A DNA stretch of 64,000 bases from Orobanche coerulescens. Its lineage: Eukaryota; Streptophyta; Magnoliopsida; Lamiales; Orobanchaceae. Below are positions 1 to 9,523 of the stretch, piece by piece. The translations under genes and the position numbers were made by a program. The notes beneath the pieces were generated by a model. That model worked only from the letters and a program-made list of their open reading frames with translations, was not told where the DNA came from and made no database searches. The stretch covers positions 10,649,001-10,713,000 of the forward strand of contig CM065804.1 in the NCBI GenBank assembly GCA_033398695.1, in the 5' to 3' direction. Each line of letters opens with the position of its first letter. Position 1 is the stretch's first letter.

Positions 1-2
1 TT

Positions 3-659
3 CTCTGTAAAAAGTGTGGACGCTACGGCCACGTTGACTGGAATTGCCCCAAGCCTGCGTCGGTAACAACCCTAGCCGCCGGGAAAGAGTCCAGCGCGGT
101 TCAACAGGCTGTCACCGACGAGATAATCACGGCGCCCATTAATGCTGGGACGGTTACTGAGAATGAAAATAATGAAAAAATAAATGACTGGGGTCCACTC
201 CATCATGACTCACTGATTGTAGAAAAAAAGAAACTAAACCAAACCAAACCAAACCAAACATACCCAGTATATCCCGCTCAGAGCGAGTGCAGGGAGGAGT
301 AGGATGTCTGTGACTACGCCCTACTTATTACGGTAGGGAGGCATTTCCAGTGAAGGCAGAACTTAGTGCGCGTGAGAATCTTATGTGATAAATACTGAAG
401 GAAGCGTATGATTCAAAAAGGCTGAGGCAATCGCAGGCGTGGGCTGATCCATGGGTCTTACCTAAGCGGAATTTGGCTACTTCACCCAGATGAACGCTGC
501 TCTAACAAAGAGAGGTTGGGCTCTGCTTGTAATTTCACTGTCAAAAATACAACACACGCAAAGACAATAGGATAAAATATACAATAAAAGTAAAAATGCA
601 ATGCTCTAGTAGAAAAAAAGAAACTATTGAAGAATATTCACAAAACTTTGGCGCACGAG
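3..659 (+). pseudogene. LINE ORF1 C-terminal fragment with CCHC zinc knuckle
   Basis: An open frame enters from the left edge. It begins with a CCHC zinc knuckle (C-x2-C-x4-H-x4-C, reading LCKKCGRYGHVDWNC), typical of the nucleic-acid-binding ORF1 protein of plant L1-type LINEs, and continues into a D-W-G-P stretch. The frame is broken at 237 by a 372-bp SINE-like insertion. Past the duplicated target (609-626) the same frame resumes for a few codons to a TGA near 657-659. The family role is to coat LINE RNA for target-primed reverse transcription. Only the C-terminal end lies in the window, so a host zinc-knuckle gene cannot be fully excluded. The interruption and surrounding repeats make a dead LINE far more likely. 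Confidence 0.6.
237..608 (-). mobile_element. SINE-like insertion with 18-bp target duplication
   Basis: The 18-bp sequence GTAGAAAAAAAGAAACTA is repeated exactly at 219-236 and 609-626 and brackets this segment. Read on the minus strand, the 3' part (about 352 to 262) resembles the conserved 3' domain of Solanaceae/Au-type plant SINEs, which runs from a GGAAA-x-GCCTC start through a CATCC core and GCGGGAT to a TACTGGGTATG end. It finishes in a (TTTGG)n tail, seen as AACCA repeats at 237-259. Long perfect duplication plus a short repeat tail is the signature of LINE-driven integration. I could not identify convincing Pol III A and B boxes in the 5' half, so the exact family is open. Confidence 0.6.
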
Positions 660-1067
660 GAGTGATGGGGACTAAAAAAAGAGTTTTTGACCAAATTAGT
701 GTTATTGAAAAAAGTATTTATCATAATAGTTTAATTTCAAAAATATTTACTATAATAGTGTATTTTTGAATTTTTTTTCAATTTTCAGTATTTATCATTT
801 TTTATATTTATGTTTGGGTAAATATTTTCTACACTAAAAGTTTTTGGGCTAATTTAAAGTTACACCACAACTTTTTTTTCTTCATCCGACACCAAAATCT
901 TTCAAAAATTTTGAAATCACACAAATTATGTGGATGGCGTTAAAAATTTTGTCGGAAAAATAAAAAGTAAAAAAAAAATGAAAATCTGGAAAATCTAAAA
1001 AAAATAAAAAAATTCTGAAAATTCTGCAAAATTTAAAAAAAAAAATTGGAACTTTTATTAAAATAAG
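660..1067. other. AT-rich stretch, no gene seen
   Basis: This is very AT-rich with long A and T runs. The 66-codon minus-strand frame here is low-complexity phenylalanine/isoleucine sequence, as expected by chance in such DNA. No mobile-element ends were found. Confidence 0.6.
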
Positions 1068-1107
1068 TGATCGGAGATGCATATTAAGTGATCATGCAGA
1101 TATGCTT

Positions 1108-1365
1108 TTTCCAACATGCAAAGAGTGTCCGGTAGAAAAAGCCAATCAACTCTATCATAAGCTTTTTCCAAGTCCAGCTTCAAGATCATATCACCCTGTT
1201 TACTCTTCTTGTTACGCATATGATGAACGAATTCCTGCAAAATAATAGCATTCTCCCTAGTGCGCCTTCGTGGAACAAAACTACTTTGTAAAGCACTAAC
1301 AATAGAATCAAGATGAGGTCTCACTCTACTTACCAACACCTTACAAATAAGCTTGTGGATGACAT
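1108..1365 (-). pseudogene. LINE reverse transcriptase, middle fragment
   Basis: Minus-strand translation gives IHKLICKVLVSRVRP, then SSFVPRRRTRENAIILQEF, then LDLEKAYDRVDW. These are the N-terminal palm/fingers blocks of plant L1-type LINE ORF2 reverse transcriptase, including the first catalytic aspartate in the D-L-E-K-A-Y-D block. The second catalytic block (F-A-D-D) is absent. The preceding residues (a P-K-G block and R-P-I-T-L-C-N-V) lie 21.8 kb away at 23182-23318. The Athila element was inserted between the N-V and I-H-K blocks, duplicating GACAT. Positions 1068-1107 resemble the copia sequence seen at about 23330, so the LINE piece appears embedded in a copia relic. Confidence 0.85.
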
Positions 1366-2671
1366 TGTTACGAAATTTGATTAACGCAAGTGCACGTTGT
1401 CGTAAGCAAGTAATAAAGTGATAAGTAAGATATCGTTCCCTCGAGGACTGACTCACTAATTATCGATTTATGTGTATTCTAATTTTATTTGAACTATCGA
1501 AATTGGAGTTGCAAGTAATATTTAAAGAAAATTAGTGAAAGGATGAACTAAGAATAAATAGTAAAATCAATTGTCCGAAGAAAGAAGATCAAATAGGGAA
1601 TTAATCTAGGATTGTGAATCCACCTTGGTTTATCCGAATTACTCTTGATTTATATGAATTAACTGATTTTCCAATTTATTGAAGGCAAAGATTACTAAAA
1701 TACTCTACTGCCTCTCCCGAGGTCAATAGAATTTTCTAAGGCGAATAAAACACTCTATTCCTAGGTGAATTAATTCGTCAATAGGCAAAAAGTATGAAAT
1801 CTTCAGAAAGGCCACGTAATTCCTATGTGTATATTCCTATCTCACAAGATAAAACAGTTCTCACCAATTTTCCCTACCAACTCTCCTCTCCCGATTCGAG
1901 TTGCGTAATCAAAACAAATCAATCATAGGCCACATAATTGACAGTAATTAAAACAATTGGGAAAACTCAATAAGAAAGGAAAATATATGTTAATAATGCA
2001 AAATCAAAAGTTAATTCGTCAAAACCTCGGTTTCATCAAAATCCCAGAGTAGGGTTCTAGCACGACATGCTAGAAAATAATACAGAAAGAATTGAGGAAA
2101 TCATAAAAGAAATCAAACACAGTTGAAGAACTTGGATTCCTCCGTTCTCTAGCTTCTGCTTTCTGCTTGGTTGGCGTTTTTCTCCTCTCTTCGATGATGT
2201 CTCTTCAGACCTTTTAATCCCTATTTATAACCATCCTTCGTCTCCAAAACGCGTCCGGAAATTAGGTCGAGAACAGGCTCCAAAAACGGCCCAGAAACGC
2301 GGCGAAAACAGCATTACCGCCCCACGGGCCGTGGCTCAGTAAGTGCGTGCTGCGGCCCCTAATGTCCAGCGCCCTATGCCTGGGCGCAAGTTTTCTTCAT
2401 GAGCCGCGGCTCAGCATCTTCGTGCTGCGGCCCCCGGTACAGTGAGTTCGGCGCCTTGCTGTGCCGTGCGTGTGCCGCGGCCTGGCCTTGGTGTGCCGCG
2501 GCCCCTAACCAAAAATTGTCATTTTCGCCCGTTTTTTCGTCGTTTAGGCTTCCGGACTCCAATTTCCTTCAAACATATAAAGATAGTGCATTAAAAGCTC
2601 ATTTATGCAAATTTAGACTTAACATTGGATATAAAATAATGATAAATAATCGCATAAAAATACATCTAACA
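1366..2671 (-). repeat. 3' LTR of Athila element A
   Basis: It begins TGTTACGAAATTTGATTAAC and ends CATCTAACA, so it has TG/CA termini once oriented. It pairs with 21872-23176 with only scattered differences. On the minus strand U3 starts at 2671. A CCGCGG palindrome array (2328-2500) precedes a TATAAATA box (plus 2222-2229). Several CCGCGG copies here have decayed to CCGTGG or CTGCGG, as expected for methylated CpG. Confidence 0.93.
2328..2500. promoter_or_regulatory. CCGCGG palindrome array in Athila 3' LTR
   Basis: This corresponds to 22832-23006 in the other LTR. Three pairs of GCCGCGGC-type palindromes have partners about 21 bp apart and pairs about 50-54 bp apart. Two or three copies here carry one C-to-T or G-to-A change. 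It sits in U3, about 100 bp upstream of the TATA box on the minus strand. Confidence 0.8.
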
Positions 2672-2690
2672 AATACCCCCAAACTTGAGC
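2672..2690 (-). other. Polypurine tract of Athila element A
   Basis: Read on the minus strand this is CTCAAGTTTGGGGGTATT directly abutting the U3 start (TGTTAGATG). It is the characteristic polypurine primer region of Athila elements, used to prime plus-strand DNA synthesis. Confidence 0.85.
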
Positions 2691-3814
2691 CTTTGCTTGT
2701 CCTCAAGCAAAAATCAATTTCAAATAAGAAGTATCGTGAATGATCGTGCAAATCCATAGTGCTCAACTAATCAATACTACCCTGAAAATCTCAAAGAATA
2801 ATACGAGTATCGTATTAGTGAGTCACATCACGGACAGTGATTCCACAAAGTAACCATTTTTAGTGCTAATCAATCGTTCAAGAAGAAAAACAAGCTCAAA
2901 GATTAACAAGCGTGAATTTAACCGACCGCCAATATGAAGAGTTAGAATAAACAAGCCAACTCGCCCAGTCCCACAGTCTAGTGGCAAAAAATTTCAAGAG
3001 TTTCATCGGGATAAGATAATCCTCGGACAACATTCCCTTATGTATAATCATTATAATGATTCGAGTTAACCACTAGGTTTCGGATCTCGGGATGTTTCAT
3101 CGGGATAACCCTAGGGTGGATTTCCATTCTCATGTATTGGGGAACCGTTTGACGTAAAAGACACTCATGGGGCACATGGATGCTTCTAGTTACTAAGTTC
3201 CCCTCTACAGCGGAGAAAAAACTCGAAAAGCTATTCCCGCATGTCCGATTCAAGGTTGTTGTTTTACGCGAGAGTAAACAACGGGTCACATGAATACCCC
3301 TGGTTACTAGGCTTCCCATCATCGGTAATGCGATATTTCTAAACCATTAGTCTATTTAGGGTTGTCGTTTTACGCGAGAGTAAACAACGGGTCACGTGAA
3401 TACCCCCGGTTACTAGACTTCCCATCCTAGAACATGTATAATAACTCGACTTTTTGGGAAAGACTATCCGACTCTAAACTCAATTTAGACTCATATTACT
3501 GGACGACTAGCTACGCGAAAAGTGTAACCAAACGTATAGACGGTGATTTGAAAACACGTATGTCTCCTTTCTTATACGCTAAAATTTCTACAATAACGAA
3601 AAATTTCAGACCTAAATGAATACTCAGAGGAAATAGATATCGCTGACTGCAAACTCGACCAAAACTCAACCGTTTTTTCAAAAAGAAATCAGTATCATAT
3701 CATCAGTTTTACACAAGGAAGCACGTAAAATCCACGAATGCAAATAAAATCAAGACAAGCAAGGCTAGCGTAAAAAACAACGAAAAATAACAACGAATAA
3801 AAAAAATAACTGAA
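2691..3814. other. Athila 3' non-coding region
   Basis: This lies between the env-like ORF and the polypurine tract. I see no protein similarity. Its main content is a 108-bp-period direct repeat (3139-3427) with a hairpin-forming core. Short frames here are not conserved. Confidence 0.6.
3139..3427. repeat. Direct repeats of about 108 bp with hairpin core
   Basis: Segments 3253-3320 and 3361-3427 are near-identical over about 67 bp and 108 bp apart. A more degenerate third copy lies at about 3139-3206. Each good copy contains GTTGTTTTAC, then GCGAGA, then GTAAACAAC, an almost perfect stem-loop. The role is unknown. Confidence 0.8.
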
Positions 3815-3836
3815 AGTAAACCCCCCCCCAAACTTA
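3815..3836 (-). other. Second polypurine-tract-like run
   Basis: The minus strand reads TAAGTTTGGGGGGGGGTTTAC just downstream of the env-like ORF. It closely resembles the true polypurine tract (AAGTTTGGGGGTATT) about 1.1 kb further on. It may be an internal plus-strand priming site or a decayed duplication. Confidence 0.45.
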
Positions 3837-3913
3837 GGACGTACATTGACCTCAATGGACACAGATAGTAATATGCAATAAGATAAAAGGTCAAGTACTC
3901 CCCTACTGTCAGC

Positions 3914-5138
3914 TCAGGAACTGGTGCCGGCCTCGTCCGGCGAGGAGGGTGGTGTGGATGGCCTAACTGGTGGGATGAAGGGCCCGTCCGGGTGCAATAT
4001 ATGGCTCATCCACGCAGTAAGGTAATCCTGATGATAAGCATCCCTCGCCGCCAAGCGCCTCTCCTCCCGTCTATTGGCCCGGCGGGCCTGCTCTCTCATC
4101 TCCTCCCGGACAACTGCGAGGAGGCTCTCTCTCTCTCTCTCTCTACGCATCTCCTCTCTCAGGCTGTCGAACATCGCCTGAAGGTGCTCTCTCTCGGGTG
4201 GTGGGCTGGACTCCGCTTGCTCATGCGTAAGAAGAAGAGGCTCGGGGGACTGCTCATGTGGCTCGTCAAGAAGAAATCCTCGTCCCCGAGCATGTGCCGG
4301 CGCTCCACCCCACTGGTCAAAGTGAGAAATAATGCGATGATCTATCGGACCCTGGGGTGCTAGCGTCGGCTCATCATCCAACCAAGTCATGCCCGACTGG
4401 CGGCATAGAGCGCAAATGAGAGAGGGATGCTTCAGCCCCATCTTGGCCCCTCATTGAATGCACTGAAAGATAGATCAGACCAGATGAGGGGCCACATCGA
4501 ATCTGAGTCCGGTAGTGATAGCATATAGTAGTCGGGCATGAGAAAGTAAGACCGAGCAGATATGCGAGGTAGGATCGACTCGTGCACAGAGGAAGTATAG
4601 CCAGGCTCGCCCGAGCCGACTGAGGCGCGAACTCTTAAAATAGAAGGCTGAAGAACCCGGGGCGCGCGTCTTCCAGATAGAACCGGGCTATGTGAGTGCC
4701 TCAAGCAGAGCCTCCCTCATGAGGCTACTCATACTCCGCGTATACGCCGTCTCGTCCACCACTGGCAGCTCGTATAGTCTCCAAATTGCGGCCACCGAAA
4801 AATCCACAGCCTGGACTCGGACGACGACCTGAGTACGAGTATCTGATTGCCCCATCATCTGCCGTGCCCGAATATGTCGCAAGAGAGCACTGGCGTAGAA
4901 CTCCTGGACGATAGAGATCACAGCCGGCTCGGGTGGCGCAGTGAAACGAGTCCATCCCATCTCGTTTATCATAGTCAAAAGTTCACCGTCCTGGGGGGCG
5001 GGAGTGAATCCCCGCTCCGGGATTATTGGTCGAGGCCGAATTTTCTTGTTGAATATTTTGTAATGTCCGGATCGGAGAATTGGTGAGATTCCAAATCGGC
5101 TCGGTTTTGTGATGTCTCCCCTCTTGTGGGGGATGATT
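3914..5138 (-). pseudogene. Athila env-like (third) ORF, main part, frameshifted
   Basis: Three overlapping minus-strand frames (4978-4688, 4704-4432, 4441-3914) form one decayed ORF downstream of integrase, where Athila elements carry an env-like ORF of unknown function. The upstream piece has the block FTAPPEPAVISIVQEFYASA and a later W-R-L-Y-E-L-P block, resembling the 'putative plant transposon protein' domain found in such ORFs. The C-terminal part is rich in E and R with a coiled-coil look (about 4230-4040), followed by a proline/serine tail. I see no clear transmembrane segment or signal peptide. Two frameshifts and the 10-kb insertion at 5144 break it. The start lies beyond that insertion at 15264. 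Confidence 0.7.
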
Positions 5139-6160
5139 GTGTCTGTAACACCCCGAGATATTCAGAATAATTACAGCGCCGTAAACCCTTTTAAGTAAGG
5201 ATTTACAAGGCTAAATAAAAGAAATGTAAATATAATCCATCAATACCACGGAAATTCAAATTACAAAACCGGTTCCAACTGGTTCAATGAGTTAATTAAT
5301 ACAACCATATCGAAATGATATTAATAAGACACGCGTACTCGAGTACTGAAATTGAACCAAGAAGACAAATCACAAACAACAACAAACATCACTGAACCCC
5401 TTCGTCGTCACATCGGTACTGTGACTGTTTCCCCGCTCCTCGGCTACCTGAACATCAAAACAAATGTCCACACCCGAAGGGGTTAGCAGAACGATGCTAG
5501 TACAAGTATCATTTAAACAAATCGAATATGCATCAACAATACATAACAAGATACACCACACGGACTTCCGCTACCGGAATCCGACAATGCGAATCCACAA
5601 GATTCCATTAACACAGCATGGGTATTCCAATGATCCATCGCCCTCAGCATAGATACCAAGATGATCCCGTCGGACCAACACGAGGTGGTATAACCCGTCC
5701 AATGATCCAGCGCCCTCAGCCTAGATCCCAAGATGATCCCGTCGGACCAACACGAGGTGGACATCCGATCCAGCGCCGTCAGCATAGATCGTACAACATA
5801 CACAAACACAACTCATGCATACATATATGCAAAATCGCTATGTCCATCAACATGAACATACAAACACTGAATAACGAATATCATGACAATTTAACGAAAT
5901 AAATCCCATGTTCAACAACATGAATAAACCACATGTATACTCAAAATATGAACATTAACAAATTACGATACTTGCCTCAAAGATGGCAAGAACGAAACAC
6001 TCCAATGATCTCAACACACTCGAAGGCCACCTCCTTCGATCAACGTAGCAAGCTCGAACCTTAACAAAAGAAATGGTATAGAATTCATCTCAAGTCGTAC
6101 ACTGCCTATCAATCCGGTCAACGGCCAAAAGCTCTAAATATGTAATCTGCCTGAACTACT

Positions 6161-6746
6161 TAGCGTACGCTACGTACTCTACGTAACGTGCGCTAAGTCT
6201 GCCTGTGAACGTACGCAAATGACCAAGTCTAGCGTACGCTAGCCATGTACTGACAATTCTCTCTGATCAGCCGACTGACTCGACTGATAACGTAACATAC
6301 GTTACGTACCAAACGTAGCGTACGTTAACTCATTCCCGATAGCGCATGTTAATATACATATGTTAGCGTGCTGTCACGGGACGGGAGTTCCGAAGCCCGT
6401 GCGGCATCCCAGGGGCCCTCTCACCCCGGGACCAGCCTATCCCACATAGCATGCCAACTGGTTTCGCCCTGCCATGGGCTCATCAGGGAGACGGCATTAG
6501 TCCCCGACCAGTTGTGCCCTACCAGCAACGATCCCCTTCATAGTCAAGTCCTCGACTAGCGACAAGCTCTCCGGACTAAACCGGGTCGGCATGCCTGACT
6601 CGGCCAGACCGATGCATCCGGGCAAACAACGCCTTAACGCTAATGTCGCCCCCTTTTACCCCACTTGTGGCAAGCTAACCAGAAGGCACGCCTCATTTGG
6701 ACGGTCAACACAGACACGACATATCGGGTCGTGACAGTGCGCTAAC
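6161..6746. promoter_or_regulatory. TAGCGTACGCTA palindrome array (downstream array of B LTR)
   Basis: Copies of TAGCGTRCGCTA and relatives (TAACGTGCGCTA, TAGCGTACGTTA) are spaced 23-24 bp, with one gap of about 57 bp. The last copy is split by the 365-bp insertion. The intact version is 13844-14052 in the other LTR. Confidence 0.8.
6372..6736. mobile_element. 365-bp GC-rich insertion (probable solo LTR or TRIM)
   Basis: It is absent from the matching place in the other LTR (around 14047-14050), where an intact TAGCGTGCGCTA is present. It is flanked by a 4-bp duplication GTGC (6368-6371 and 6737-6740). Its ends are inverted, TGTCACG and CGTGACA, with TG/CA termini as in LTRs. It is much more GC-rich than its surroundings and has no coding capacity. 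A MITE is possible, but TG/CA ends favour a small LTR. No 5S-like Cassandra motif is visible. Confidence 0.7.
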
Positions 6747-7442
6747 CGTGCATGGCAGTTTACTACTGGCAGAAAACTTGATCTAATGGTAATGAAACTC
6801 ATGAATTCTATGGTGATAATACATGTCATTCCCGTGCATATCATGCTCATATGGTTTTGTGAAAGATCTATACGGATTAAACGACTACGAGATACAAGGT
6901 TGCGCATAACCATCACAACACCATAGTTCATCTTGATTTTCAAGGAATATCCTAAGTTCAATCCATTACATGTCCCAAAACGTATGATTCCTTTTGTGTA
7001 AAGACATAAGAACTTGATAATCTCCAAATACTGGTCACAAACGGTTTTGAAGCTTCATAAATATTCTAGGAGTTTAAACACTAATAGGTTCAATGGATTA
7101 TACGATGAATAAGTACCGAAACATCGAAAATATCCTTCTAACCCATGAGGTTCGATTACTTACGAATTTAACTGACTAGATAATCCCAAAACATGATCAA
7201 AATGTCCTTCAGAATACTACTAATATTGGTGAAGAATCACCTACCTCAAAGTAGCGAAGAACACGAAGGAACTTGAGGAAATCCAACACCGAGGGCTTGA
7301 ACACCAATCTCCAAAGATCTACAATCTTCAAACTCGTGCTAGGAGGATGATATGAGAGGTTGAGGAGGGAGGAAGTAACTCTCTAAGCTCAAAAATTCGG
7401 ATTAGGGAAGTGAAAATATCTGAATAATGAAAAAGTAAGATG

Positions 7443-7456
7443 TCCTATATATAGGA
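7443..7456 (-). promoter_or_regulatory. TATA box inside a perfect palindrome, element B
   Basis: TCCTATATATAGGA is a 14-bp perfect palindrome, lying 10 bp from the nearest palindrome of the upstream array. The same sequence is at 14747-14760. Confidence 0.75.
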
Positions 7457-7465
7457 AATGGTTAT

Positions 7466-7770
7466 TAGCGCGCGCTAGTCCCTATCCATAGCGTGCGCTA
7501 ACGGCCATACGAAACTTACTGACTTCACTGTACTCAGCGTTTAGCGTGCGCTATCCTCATATCATTAGCGTACGCTACCGCATTGACTTGGCTTTTCCTG
7601 AAAGCCGTCCAGGTTCATCCCGACATGATCCGACCGAAATCCTCAGCCGATCTCACCTACCACCCTGTCTTAATCATGCTGACTACGTATAGCGTGCGCT
7701 AAGGTTCATGAACAGCGTGCGCTACTGATCCAAATTAGCGTACGCTACACTTAGTCGATAGCGTGCGCTA
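7466..7770. promoter_or_regulatory. TAGCGTGCGCTA palindrome array upstream of TATA (B LTR)
   Basis: About eight copies of TAGCGNNCGCTA run from 7466 to 7770. In the matching array of the other LTR the starts are 14770, 14793, 14846, 14870, 14994, about 15017, 15041 and 15064, so neighbours are 23-24 bp apart. Confidence 0.82.
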
Positions 7771-7920
7771 CATGCGCAGAATCACAATTTAAATCACATT
7801 CATGAAATCATGTGCTCAACAACACCGGATTATGAAATACGGAGAATAATACTCAGATCAAAATGCAACAATTACAATATCACAAGTTCCAAATACATAT
7901 AAGAAATCTCGGGTATTACA

Positions 7921-7937
7921 TCCTTCCTCCCTAAAAA
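7921..7937 (-). other. Polypurine tract of element B
   Basis: Minus-strand TTAGGGAGGAAGGA directly precedes U3 (TGTAATACCCGAG). Confidence 0.8.
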
Positions 7938-7954
7938 GAAGTTTCGTCCCAAAC

Positions 7955-8536
7955 TTAAGATGAAAACAACTCTGGATATCTAGTCTTCATACTGTCCTCC
8001 ATTTCCCAAGTGGCCTCTTCAACTCCGTGCCGTGACCATTGTACTTTAACCAAGGGTATTGGTTTATTCCTCAATTGTTTGATCCGACTCTCAAGTATCT
8101 TGATTGGTCTCTCCTCGAAGGTTCCATCATTAGCTATCTCGATCTCATCGAACTCAATGATATGACTGGGATCCGGTACATACTTCCGCAATTGGGATAC
8201 ATGAAACACATTGTGAACGTGACTCAGCGATGGTGGTAAGGCCAACCTGTATGCTAAATCCCCAACTCTCTCGAGGATCTCAAATGGTCCGATATATCTC
8301 GGACTTAGCTTACCTTTCCTCCCAAAACAGAAAATTCCTCATGTAGGGGACACCTTCAATAGTACGTGGTCCCCAATGTCGAACTCCAGAGGGCAACGAC
8401 GCACATCTGCATAAGACTTTTGTCGACTCTGGGCAGTCAACAGTCTTTCCCGAATCAAAGCTATCTTCTCTTGAGTTTGAACTATCAATTCCGGTTCCGT
8501 CCTGATCAAGTCCGAAGAATCATCCCAGCACAAGGG
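7955..8536 (-). pseudogene. Element B integrase C-terminus and chromodomain
   Basis: Two frames (8533-8339 and 8245-7955) in the same phase as the rest of pol are separated by a TGA at about 8336. The first carries the integrase C-terminal region (A-Q-S-R-Q-K-S-Y-A-D, then the F-D-I-G-D-H-V-L-L-K-V block). The second carries [20 protein letters not shown] and ends with a chromodomain ([14 protein letters not shown]). Chromodomains of this clade steer integration to heterochromatin by binding modified histone tails. The stop replaces an arginine codon conserved in element D, consistent with CGA to TGA. Another TGA at about 8534-8536 links to the upstream integrase in the same way. Confidence 0.88.
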
Positions 8537-8539
8537 TGA

Positions 8540-9505
8540 TCAGCATCTTCTCACGTACAAAGCTTCAAATGGTGCCATCTTAATAGAAGCATGCCAACTA
8601 TTGTTATAGGTGAATTCAATCAATGCCAAGTGAACTTCCCAATCAGTTGACCAATCTAAAGCACAAGCTCTAAGCATGTCTTCTACTGTTTGAATAGTCC
8701 TTTCGGACTGACCGTCCGTTTGGGGATGATAAGCCGTGCTAAAGTTTAGCTCGGTCCCCAAAGCCCTGTGAACTGCCTTCCAGAAGTGCGACACGAAGCG
8801 ACCATCTCGATCTGAAATAATGGTATTCGGCGTCCCGTGCAATCTGACTATCTCTGCAACAAATACTCGTGCCAATTTCTCGGGTCCCCATGTGTCTTTA
8901 ATTCCTAGGAAATGAGCCGACTTGGTTAGTCGATCAACTATAACCCAAATCATGTTCATTCCCGTCTTGGTCCTTGGCATATTGGTGATGAAATCCATCG
9001 AGATATCCTCCCACTTCCACTCAGGGATCGGAAGCGGCTTTAACATTCCGGCAGGTCGCTGATGTTCAATCTTAACCTGCTGACAAGTCAAACACTTCGA
9101 AACGTACTCTGCTACGTCCTTCTTCATATTTCCCCACCAGAAGTTTTGTTTAAGATCCTTATACATCTTACTGCTGCCCGGGTGGATAGAATAGGGCGCG
9201 CTGTGAGCTTCCTTCAGAATTGTCCGTCTCAAATCATCATCATCATCGGGAACGCAAAGTCGACTCTGAAATCTCAGAACTCCATCATCTTGTATCACGA
9301 ATCCTGGGGCCTTTCCTTTCTTTACTTCGTCACATAACCGAAGGATCAGAGAATCGTTCAACTGCTTAGATTTGATTTCCTCGGCTAGCGACGAAGTCAG
9401 TTCCATCGCATATAGTTGCCCTTGGATTTCTGGTGCCCATACTTCAATCCCTTCATGGATCAGTTCTCGTTGAATGCTGGTTTGGGACGTAAGTTCTTCC
9501 AACAC
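8540..9505 (-). pseudogene. Element B integrase (zinc finger and DDE core)
   Basis: This 321-codon frame contains the H-H-C-C zinc-binding domain (about residues 100-145, with [18 protein letters not shown] and CLTCQQVK) and the DDE catalytic core. The three acidic residues are in DISMDFITNMP, IISDRDGRFVS and the E of GQSERTIQTVEDML. The motif set is complete. The frame is closed at 9521-9523 by TGA, where elements D and F have a serine-arginine-lysine stretch after V-V-A-D-A-L. Integrase inserts the double-stranded cDNA into host chromatin. As part of one polyprotein it would not be made from this copy. Confidence 0.92.
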
Positions 9506-9523
9506 TCGAAGAGAAATAGGTTT

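Larger units (their letters stand above)
5144..7920 (-). repeat. 3' LTR of element B
   Basis: At 2777 bp it is longer than its partner because of the 365-bp insertion at 6372-6736. Transcription order on the minus strand: palindrome array 7770-7466, TATA palindrome 7456-7443, donor-like TTTGAG|GTAGGT at 7245/7244, second array 6746-6161, AG|GCAAGT at 5976/5975, CTAAC branch-like at 5486-5482, TGTTCAG acceptor-like ending at 5448. Two and a third units of a 63-72 bp minisatellite lie at about 5627-5790. Confidence 0.92.

Noticed and set aside
882..1082. 66-codon phenylalanine-rich minus-strand frame.
   Set aside because: Low-complexity AT-rich DNA with no conserved feature.
6372..6736. Cassandra-type TRIM, since it is a short GC-rich LTR-like insertion.
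   Set aside because: No 5S-rRNA-like promoter segment is visible, and the duplication is 4 bp, not 5.
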